Origin: Methylomonas sp. MK1
Lineage (GTDB): Bacteria; Pseudomonadota; Gammaproteobacteria; Methylococcales; Methylomonadaceae
Reading direction: 5' to 3'
Assembly: GCF_000365425.1 (NCBI RefSeq)
Contig: NZ_AQOV01000002.1
Location: 992,001-1,056,000, forward strand
Length of the DNA: 64,000 nt
Shown here: in pieces, positions 57,615 to 64,000 of the stretch
How the letters are laid out: each line of letters begins with the position of its first letter
How positions within the stretch are numbered: position 1 is the stretch's first letter
Notes under the pieces: model-generated
Told to the model about the DNA's origin: nothing
What the model saw: the letters and a program-made list of their open reading frames with translations, nothing else
Database searches by the model: none
Translations under genes and position numbers: made by a program

Positions 57615-58340
57615 ATGAAGATTTCTGTAGTGGTCCCCGTTCACAATGAAACGGACAATGTCGAATTGCTGATCGAGGAAATCCATCGCGCGCTGGGCGA
57701 TGGGGAAACCTATGAAATGATTTTTGTGGACGACGGCAGTACCGATGACACCGGCGTTAAACTGCAAGGTGCGATGCAGCAATATCCGACGCTGCGAGTG
57801 CTGACACATCAACGCAGTTGCGGGCAAAGCCGCGCGGTGCATACGGGCGTCTCGGCGGCGCGTTATCCGTGGATTGCCACCTTGGACGGCGACGGCCAGA
57901 ACGATCCGGCCGATATACCCAATCTAGTCGCTGCCTGGCACGAACAAAACGACAGCCAATTGTGGATGGTGGCCGGCTTTCGGCATCAGCGCAACGACAC
58001 GGGTTGGCGCAAGTTCTCTTCCAAATTTGCGAACGCGGTGCGGCAGGCAATTTTGCATGACGCCACGCCGGATACCGGTTGCGGCTTGAAGTTATTTCTG
58101 CGTGATAAGTTTTTGGCTTTGCCGTATTTTGATCATATTCATCGTTTCTTGCCGGCTTTAATCAGAATGGCGGGCGGGCATGTCATTTCGGTGAAAGTGA
58201 ATCATAGGCCGAGAAATTTCGGCACATCAAAATACGGAACCTTGGATCGGGCGTTGGTCGGCATCGTCGATTTGCTGGGCGTGGTTTGGTTGAAAAAACG
58301 CCATAGCCTGCCGATTGTTAGCGAGATTCAGCGTGGTTAA
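57615..58340 (+). CDS. GT2 polyprenyl-phosphate sugar synthase-like glycosyltransferase
   Basis: A 241-residue soluble protein with V-V-P-V-H-N-E-T-D-N at the start, F-V-D-D-G-S-T-D-D-T and D-G-D-G-Q-N-D-P, the nucleotide-sugar and metal motifs of DPM1-like enzymes. It lacks the C-terminal membrane helices of ArnC. It likely charges a polyprenyl phosphate for the adjacent GT39 enzyme; the sugar is unknown. Confidence 0.9.
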   Translation: MKISVVVPVHNETDNVELLIEEIHRALGDGETYEMIFVDDGSTDDTGVKLQGAMQQYPTLRVLTHQRSCGQSRAVHTGVSAARYPWIATLDGDGQNDPADIPNLVAAWHEQNDSQLWMVAGFRHQRNDTGWRKFSSKFANAVRQAILHDATPDTGCGLKLFLRDKFLALPYFDHIHRFLPALIRMAGGHVISVKVNHRPRNFGTSKYGTLDRALVGIVDLLGVVWLKKRHSLPIVSEIQRG

Positions 58341-58388
58341 TCGCTGGATTCAATCCGTTTGCCCCGCCGTATCTCAGGAGTAATTAAC

Positions 58389-58760
58389 ATGGAAAATGGT
58401 ATCGTTTATTTTTTTACGCATTTGATCGATAAATGGCAGCACCATTTATCGATCATGGATTCGAATGACATCATTTGGCTCACCATCGGATTGGTAGGGC
58501 AGACCTTGTTCATGATGCGCTTTATCGTGCAATGGATACACAGTGAGCGGCACCAGAAGAGCATGATTCCTGTGAGTTTCTGGTATTTCAGTTTGTCGGG
58601 CGGTGTGATTGTGTTGGCTTACGGCATCCACCGTGTCGATCCGGTGATTATCCTTGGTCAATTGCCAGGTACTTTTGTGTATGCCAGAAACTTAATGCTG
58701 ATTCGCCGCGAACATCGCGACGCGTTGGCAGAAATGACCGAGCAAGATGTGGGGACCTAA
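58389..58760 (+). CDS. LAB_N (lipid A biosynthesis N-terminal) membrane protein
   Basis: A 123-residue protein with three to four membrane helices and the family pattern G-Q-x-L-F-M-M-R-F-I-V-Q-W, S-E-R and P-V-S-F-W-Y-F-S-L-S-G-G. The start is set by the AGGAG binding site. Genes of this family pair with GT2/GT39 genes in lipid A or O-antigen decoration; some may flip the lipid-linked sugar, but this is inferred. Confidence 0.87.
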   Translation: MENGIVYFFTHLIDKWQHHLSIMDSNDIIWLTIGLVGQTLFMMRFIVQWIHSERHQKSMIPVSFWYFSLSGGVIVLAYGIHRVDPVIILGQLPGTFVYARNLMLIRREHRDALAEMTEQDVGT

Positions 58761-58887
58761 ACGGTTTGACCGTCTGGAAAAGTGCCTAGCCTGATTTTGC
58801 GTGAGGATTTTTCCTAACTATTAAAAACAGACTGAATTTTTACCCTAAACTATGGCCCGAGCAAATGGCGTTTTGGCGAGGTGTGCT

Positions 58888-59340
58888 ATGAGGGTGTTAA
58901 TTTTGCTGGCGATGATTTTGAGTTTTCACTCGGCAAGTGCGGAAGTATTCAAATGTATCGGTAAGGACAGTAAAACCGTTTATCAGGCCAAGCCTTGTCA
59001 AACCAGTGATAAAACCGTGCAGTTGGATATTCAAGCCAATGAAGCCCAAGAAGCGGCGGCCAAAGCGAAGCTGGAAGCTCTGCAAAACGAACAGGAAGCT
59101 GCCAAAGCCGCCAAGCTGGAAGCGGAAAGACGCGATGCGATACTGAAAAACCAAACCGAATCGACAAATGCCCTAAAGCAAAGCGCAATTGCGCAACAGC
59201 AGCAAGTTGAAGCGGAACAGCGCCAGGCGGCAGCCTTGGAAAGACAGGCGCAGCAAAACAATAATCGGGTGCTGATTGTCGCGCCTCCCACCGTGTTACC
59301 GGGCACGCCCGCGCCGGTGACCACCGAAAATTTACGTTAG
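58888..59340 (+). CDS. Exported DUF4124-type protein
   Basis: A 150-residue protein with a signal peptide (cut after S-A-S-A), then the DUF4124-style start E-V-F-K-C-I-G-K-D-S-K-T-V-Y-Q-A-K-P-C. A long Ala/Glu/Lys/Gln coiled coil and a Pro/Thr-rich tail follow. ATG 58888 chosen because GAGGTG precedes it. Envelope protein of unknown role. Confidence 0.8.
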   Translation: MRVLILLAMILSFHSASAEVFKCIGKDSKTVYQAKPCQTSDKTVQLDIQANEAQEAAAKAKLEALQNEQEAAKAAKLEAERRDAILKNQTESTNALKQSAIAQQQQVEAEQRQAAALERQAQQNNNRVLIVAPPTVLPGTPAPVTTENLR

Positions 59341-59357
59341 TCAGCCTCGGGAACCTC

Positions 59358-59783
59358 ATGCTCTGGTTAAAAGCCTTACATTTAATTTTTATGGTGACTT
59401 GGTTTGCCGGCTTGTTTTATTTGCCCAGATTATTTGTTTATCATGCAATGAGCGACGACAGTATCAGCAACGAACGTTTCAAAGTGATGGAGCGCAAATT
59501 GTATTACGGCATCATGACGCCGGGCATGATTTGCACCTTTATCTTCGGCGTTTGGATGTTGGGCGATTACGCCTGGATGCTTTACTCCGCCAGCGGTTGG
59601 CTGCATCTTAAGTTGGGGCTATTGGGCTTGCTAGTGGTTTATCATTTGTTTTGCGGCAAATGGTTGCTGGATTTTAAGTATGATCGCAACCGGCATTCGC
59701 ATGTGTATTACCGCTGGATTAACGAGATTCCGGTATTGTTCTTGGTCGCCATAGTCCTGTTGGCCGTCGTAAAGCCGTTCTAA
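59358..59783 (+). CDS. hemJ: Protoporphyrinogen IX oxidase HemJ
   Basis: A 141-residue protein with four membrane helices: L-K-A-L-H-L-I-F-M-V-T-W-F-A-G-L-F-Y-L-P-R-L-F-V-Y-H is the conserved first helix, and K-L-G-L-L appears in helix 3. HemJ converts protoporphyrinogen to protoporphyrin in heme synthesis. It converges with murU, with a four-base 3' overlap. Confidence 0.93.
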   Translation: MLWLKALHLIFMVTWFAGLFYLPRLFVYHAMSDDSISNERFKVMERKLYYGIMTPGMICTFIFGVWMLGDYAWMLYSASGWLHLKLGLLGLLVVYHLFCGKWLLDFKYDRNRHSHVYYRWINEIPVLFLVAIVLLAVVKPF

Positions 59784-60478
59784 TACGCGGCATCCTCGGT
59801 ATGTCTGTCGCTGTGGCGAGCATGTTGTTCACTCAGTTCAGCCAAGCGTTCCGGTGTGCCTATGTCCATCCACAGGCCGGAAAATTTCTCCCCGCTAATC
59901 CGCTGTTGCTGCATGGCACGATTTAACACCGGTCTTAGTTTTAATGGCGCGACGGGGATGTTGGCAAACAGCTTGGGGTGATAAACGCCGATACCGCTGA
60001 ATGTCAGTTTGTTCAAACCTTGTTCCGCCAATACACCGTCGGCGTTAAGCGAAAAATCGCCTTCCGGATTATGCGGCGGATTATTGATCATCACCAGATG
60101 AGCCAGGTCGACGGCTCTGGTCCGCAAGTTGGCTAAGGGATAATCGCAAATAATATCGGCGTTAAGCACCAGGAACGGCTTATCACCCAGCAAAGGCAGG
60201 GCCTTGGCAATACCGCCGGCCGTTTCCAGTGCGGTTTCGCCTTCATCAGAATAACCAATCGATACATTCCAGCGCTTACCATTTCCGCAATAGTCTTTAA
60301 TCTGCTCGCCTAGATGGGCGATGTTAATGATGATTTCGGTAAAGCCGGCGGCTGCCAGGTTTTCTAGGGTGTACTCGATCAGCGCCTTGCCGGCTGCTTT
60401 CAGTAAAGGTTTAGGGGTGTGGTCGGTCAATGGTCGCATTCTTTCGCCGCGTCCGGCCGCCAAAATCATTGCCTTCAT
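59780..60478 (-). CDS. murU: N-acetylmuramate 1-phosphate uridylyltransferase
   Basis: A 232-residue nucleotidyltransferase starting M-K-A-M-I-L-A-A-G-R-G-E-R-M-R-P-L-T, the nucleotide-binding signature, with K-P-L-L and the D-I-I-C-D region. It forms UDP-MurNAc in the peptidoglycan recycling route that bypasses de novo synthesis (Pseudomonas type). ATGA overlap with amgK. Confidence 0.93.
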   Translation of the reverse strand: MKAMILAAGRGERMRPLTDHTPKPLLKAAGKALIEYTLENLAAAGFTEIIINIAHLGEQIKDYCGNGKRWNVSIGYSDEGETALETAGGIAKALPLLGDKPFLVLNADIICDYPLANLRTRAVDLAHLVMINNPPHNPEGDFSLNADGVLAEQGLNKLTFSGIGVYHPKLFANIPVAPLKLRPVLNRAMQQQRISGEKFSGLWMDIGTPERLAELSEQHARHSDRHTEDAAY

Positions 60479-61476
60479 GCGGATGCTCCGACACGCGGCA
60501 GCACCTGTTCTTGCAGAAACTGCTGCATGTCTGCGAACTCGAGATAGAGGTCGCAAACACTGGAGATGTAAGCCAGGGTGCGCGGGATGTCGGCCAAATA
60601 ATGGGATTTGCCGTCGCGAAGATGCAGTCTGGCGAAAATGCCCACTGCTTTCAGGTGGCGCTGCATGCCCATCAGGTCGAACCAGCGTTTGAATCGATTA
60701 AAATCGGCGTTCAGCAGTCCGATTGCCAACAGGCGTTGATGATATTGCTGGGCCCAACTGATGACTTGCTGTTCGGGCCAGGCGATGTAACAGTCGCGCA
60801 GCAGCGATACCAGATCGTAACTGATAGGGCCGATCACCGCATCTTGAAAATCGATAACCCCAGGAGAGTTGTGTTCCAGCACCATCAGGTTGCGCGAGTG
60901 GAAGTCTCGGTGCACGCAGACTTGCGGCTGTTCAAGCGCCGAATCGATCAAAATAGTGTTGAGAGTTGTCGCGAGCGTATGTGGAATGGCAATGCCGAGT
61001 AGTTTTTCCAAAAACCATTCGTAAAAAATAGCTAGCTCGCGGAGGAGCAGGGCGCTGTCGTAAGCCGGCAAGCCGCAGTCAAGCGGGTTTACGCCGGTTT
61101 GTAGTTTGAACAAGCTGTCCATGGCCTGGCTATACAGAAGCTCGGCGTTGCCGATTTGTAAGCGGTCGAGAAAACTCGTAGAACCTAAGTCTTCCAGCAA
61201 CAGAAAACCTTGGCGACTATTCTGTTGATAGATATTCGGAATATGGATATCGCTTGGTTTCAGCAATCCGGCGACGCGTACGAACGGTTCGGTATTTTCC
61301 TTGTCCGGCGGTGCGTCCATGGCAATGTGGCAGCCGTCCCGGTGCTCAACTCGGAAATATCGCCTGAAGCTGGCGTCGCTGGAAGCCGGGGTAATTTGCT
61401 GTATATCAAGTGCGACGTCGTTATTGAGCCAATCGACAAGCTCCGCCAAGCGGCGGTCTGAGCTGGAAACGTACAT
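60475..61476 (-). CDS. amgK: N-acetylmuramate/N-acetylglucosamine kinase AmgK
   Basis: A 333-residue aminoglycoside-phosphotransferase-fold kinase. The catalytic loop is C-V-H-R-D-F-H-S-R-N-L-M-V and the metal-binding site V-I-D-F-Q-D-A. It phosphorylates MurNAc at C1 to feed MurU. Divergent from lptD across 95 bases, as in Pseudomonas. Confidence 0.93.
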   Translation of the reverse strand: MYVSSSDRRLAELVDWLNNDVALDIQQITPASSDASFRRYFRVEHRDGCHIAMDAPPDKENTEPFVRVAGLLKPSDIHIPNIYQQNSRQGFLLLEDLGSTSFLDRLQIGNAELLYSQAMDSLFKLQTGVNPLDCGLPAYDSALLLRELAIFYEWFLEKLLGIAIPHTLATTLNTILIDSALEQPQVCVHRDFHSRNLMVLEHNSPGVIDFQDAVIGPISYDLVSLLRDCYIAWPEQQVISWAQQYHQRLLAIGLLNADFNRFKRWFDLMGMQRHLKAVGIFARLHLRDGKSHYLADIPRTLAYISSVCDLYLEFADMQQFLQEQVLPRVGASA

Positions 61477-61571
61477 TTTTATTAATTGCGGGTCAACCTA
61501 AGGTAAAATGATGGGAAGCATTTTATTCGATTTCCATTCCGCTAAGTCAATTTAGCTGCATTCGCCAAGAC

Positions 61572-64000
61572 ATGAATTATCGGTTTTATACAATTTCTTC
61601 AGCATTATTGTTTTTTACGGGCGTCGCCTCTGCTGCCAATAATGCGGCGTGGAATTGTGAGCAAACCAAAAATGGCGAATGGACTTGTCTAAATCAAACA
61701 CCTGCTGGCAACGAGCCAGCTGCTCAGCCGCAAGTGATTAAACCTATCCCGCCCGCCCAAACCAAGCCTGCCCCGCCGGAAACAGTCGCGCAGCCGCCTG
61801 TTCCCGTCGTGCCCGCGCCCGTTCAGCAAGCGGTCAAGCCGGAGCCGGAAAAGGTTAAGGTGGTCGAAAAGGTGGTGGAAAAAGCCGTCGCAGAGCCACA
61901 AAAGTTGCGGGTTAAAGTCACTGAAAATCAAAAACCGGTGCTGGAAAAAGTCGAGCCTAAAACCGAGACAGCCAATGCCAACACCGGCAAAGTGCCTGGT
62001 TGGACTTGCAAAACCGGCGACGACAAGAGCGGTTGGAACTGTAATCTGGTGGGTGCCGATCCGAAAGGCGAGGCCCATGTCGTGGCTGAGGGCGGCGGCA
62101 GTGAAGAGTCCGGTTCGTCTTGGTTTACGCCTACCTTTGATCGCAAACAGGAGCGTAATTTTCAAACCTTACGGGCGGAGTTTGATAAAGATCCTTGGCA
62201 AAGCTGCGAAGTGTGGGGCGCTAAAAAACGTAAAATCAGAGCCACCTCCGCCGAGGTTCGCGATGCGGCAACCACCGATATCAATGCCGATTTTTCGGAA
62301 GTGTTCGACGGCGAAGTGCTTAATTTTGCCGGGAATGTCGATATGGTGCGCGCCGATCAGCATTTGATCGCCGACAAGGCCAGCTACGATACGGTTGCCG
62401 AGACGCTAGATGCACAAGGTAGCGTGTTATACAGTGAAGACCAAATGGCGTTTTCCAGCGAGACCGCCTCCTTGAGCCTGGGTAAAGACGAAGCGCGCTT
62501 GCGGAAGGCGCAATTTATCGTCGCGGAGGCGCCGTTTCGCGGTAATGCCGAGGTGGTTTATCGCGAGAGCAAAGGTTTGTCGCGTTATAACGACGCCGCT
62601 TTTACCAGTTGTGCGCCCGGCAATCAGGACTGGATCGTGCATGCGTCGCGGATGAAAATTAACCGGGACAGTGGGCAAGGTTCGGCGAAAAACGCCTGGC
62701 TGGAATTTAAAGGCGTACCAGTGCTTTACACGCCGTATATTTCTTTTCCTACCGACAATCGCCGTCTGTCGGGCCTGTTGGCGCCCACCTGGGGCAGTAC
62801 GCAGCGGAACGGTTTTGACGTCTCCGTGCCGTTTTATTGGAATATTGCCCCCAACTTCGACGATATTGTCACGCCGCGTTACATGAGTAAGCGTGGCGAG
62901 CAATTACGTAATAAATTCCGCTACCTGACCGATATGTCCAGAGGTACGTTTTCTGCGGAATATATGCCCAACGATCAATTGGTCAACAAGGCCCGTTACT
63001 CTGCAAGCTGGAAAGATCAAACCAGCTTGTTACCCGGTTTAAATTCCTTGCTGGATTTGAATTATGTGTCCGACAAAACCTATTTCAATGACTTGAACAA
63101 TGCTTTGGGCTTCCAAAATACCAGTTATTTGCCCAGTACCGCGTTACTGAGTTACGGCGGGTCTGTTGCCGGCACCGGTGTAGGTTTGTCGGTGGGGGCA
63201 TACCATTATCAATCGGTGGATAAAACCATTCCCGATGCCGCGATGCCCTACGATATGCTGCCTCGTGTCAATTTCAACGTGGCGCGTGCGTTCGAAGGTT
63301 TGCCGGTTACGCTGGCGATGAATAACGAGTTCACCCATTTCTATCACACCGATTTGGTTAACGGCCAGCGTATTAATATTGCCCCGTCACTCAGCTTGCC
63401 ATTGGAAAGTAGCGCCGGGTATTTCATCCCGAGAATCACCGGTCAATACACGCAGTATCAATTGAGCAACCAAACCTTAGCCGGCCAGCCCAGCACTATC
63501 AGTCGGACCTTGCCGATCTTCTCGGTTAGTAGCGGTATGAATTTCGAAAAAGACCTTAATTTCGGCGGTTCGCAGTATCTGCATACCTTGGAGCCGCAGG
63601 CTTTTTACCTGTATATCCCGCGCAAGGATCAAAGCAATATTCCGGTTTTCGATACCGCTTTGTACGATACCAATTTTTACAGCTTGTTCCGGGAAAACCG
63701 TTTCGCCGGTGGGGACAGGATTCAGGATGCCAATCAGGTCACGCTGGCGACTGTGTCTCGGTTTATCGATTCTAATACCGGTCTGGAGCCTTTGAAAGTC
63801 AGTCTGGGACAGATTATGTATTTCCAGGACAGAACGGTGACAATGCCTGGGCAGCCTGCCGAAACCAGTAACACGTCCAATTTCGTCGGCGAACTGAGCG
63901 GCCAATTCAGCAAACATTGGTCGTATATGACCGGTACCCAATGGGATCCGGAAGCCAACGGCTTTGCGCGCGGCCAGGTGGCATTAAAATACAACATGCA
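61572..64000 (+). CDS. lptD: LPS-assembly protein LptD, 3' end cut off
   Basis: The frame is open from ATG 61572 to the right edge (809 codons), so the C-terminal barrel strands are missing. Signal peptide (to about residue 22), then two W-x-C pairs: W-N-C...W-T-C at about 27-38 and W-T-C...W-N-C at about 144-155, with a long Pro/Lys/Val linker between. The OstA-type beta-jellyroll at about 220-330 follows, then the barrel. LptD with LptE inserts LPS into the outer membrane; conserved cysteines form the required disulfides. Confidence 0.95.
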   Translation, partial: MNYRFYTISSALLFFTGVASAANNAAWNCEQTKNGEWTCLNQTPAGNEPAAQPQVIKPIPPAQTKPAPPETVAQPPVPVVPAPVQQAVKPEPEKVKVVEKVVEKAVAEPQKLRVKVTENQKPVLEKVEPKTETANANTGKVPGWTCKTGDDKSGWNCNLVGADPKGEAHVVAEGGGSEESGSSWFTPTFDRKQERNFQTLRAEFDKDPWQSCEVWGAKKRKIRATSAEVRDAATTDINADFSEVFDGEVLNFAGNVDMVRADQHLIADKASYDTVAETLDAQGSVLYSEDQMAFSSETASLSLGKDEARLRKAQFIVAEAPFRGNAEVVYRESKGLSRYNDAAFTSCAPGNQDWIVHASRMKINRDSGQGSAKNAWLEFKGVPVLYTPYISFPTDNRRLSGLLAPTWGSTQRNGFDVSVPFYWNIAPNFDDIVTPRYMSKRGEQLRNKFRYLTDMSRGTFSAEYMPNDQLVNKARYSASWKDQTSLLPGLNSLLDLNYVSDKTYFNDLNNALGFQNTSYLPSTALLSYGGSVAGTGVGLSVGAYHYQSVDKTIPDAAMPYDMLPRVNFNVARAFEGLPVTLAMNNEFTHFYHTDLVNGQRINIAPSLSLPLESSAGYFIPRITGQYTQYQLSNQTLAGQPSTISRTLPIFSVSSGMNFEKDLNFGGSQYLHTLEPQAFYLYIPRKDQSNIPVFDTALYDTNFYSLFRENRFAGGDRIQDANQVTLATVSRFIDSNTGLEPLKVSLGQIMYFQDRTVTMPGQPAETSNTSNFVGELSGQFSKHWSYMTGTQWDPEANGFARGQVALKYNM

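Noticed and set aside
1..64000. tRNA, rRNA, CRISPR arrays, prophage or intact transposase
   Set aside because: None could be seen on reading the intergenic regions and the predicted proteins.

Overview
The window looks like ordinary chromosome of a gammaproteobacterium, most plausibly a Methylomonas-like methanotroph (Methylococcales). That placement is an inference. It rests on the mix of gammaproteobacterial conserved blocks (rnc-era-recO-pdxJ, rlmN-pilW-hisS-yfgM-bamB-der, efp-epmA with divergent epmB, murU-amgK next to lptD, zipA beside smc) and on the general character of the protein sequences. No methane-oxidation gene is present to confirm it. I saw no rRNA, tRNA, CRISPR array, prophage or intact insertion sequence.

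1-14.7 kb is an accessory, signalling-rich stretch. After a truncated nuclease gene and small hypothetical genes comes a FixJ-type regulator co-translated with a cytoplasmic seven-PAS histidine kinase (minus strand). On the plus strand follow a Crp/Fnr-type regulator, a PAS-GGDEF diguanylate cyclase with a decayed receiver domain, an exported protein, a palindromic repeat, and a four-PAS protein ending in a LuxR helix-turn-helix. Immediately after it lies a 56-bp near-perfect palindrome that contains the start codon of a small cysteine protein. A YkgJ-type cysteine-cluster protein, a glycine-zipper lipoprotein and unknown small proteins follow.

14.7-26.3 kb is a long minus-strand housekeeping run. 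It reads queF, an FlhB C-terminus-like protein and psd, then yajC-secD, then ndk-rlmN-pilW-hisS-yfgM-bamB-der-tpx. It covers preQ1 synthesis, phosphatidylethanolamine synthesis, Sec translocation, tRNA charging, outer-membrane assembly and ribosome assembly. secF, rodZ and ispG are missing from their usual places.

26.5-31.2 kb holds a small FlgM-like protein and a three-gene operon: a NhaD-type Na+/H+ antiporter with a KdpD-like kinase (lacking the KdpD/Usp input region) and a KdpE-like regulator. Upstream is a small cysteine-rich frame broken by a single-base shift.

31.2-42.4 kb is a compact plus-strand chain: smc, zipA, lepA, lepB, a DUF4845 gene, rnc, era, recO, pdxJ and a PP2C phosphatase, most joined by overlapping stop/start codons. 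42.4-49.1 kb (minus) has a sigma-54 activator without a receiver domain overlapping a DsbD_2/SafE-type membrane protein, then a hybrid kinase with Hpt domain feeding a receiver-GGDEF protein, which is a likely phosphorelay into c-di-GMP. 49.2-51.9 kb is the complete EF-P lysylation unit seen here (epmB divergent from efp-epmA).

51.9-64 kb contains a small CxxC protein, fmdB-aspS, pyrC, a three-gene lipid-linked glycosylation cluster (GT39, GT2, LAB_N), a DUF4124 protein, hemJ, and the peptidoglycan-recycling pair amgK-murU divergent from lptD, which runs off the right edge.
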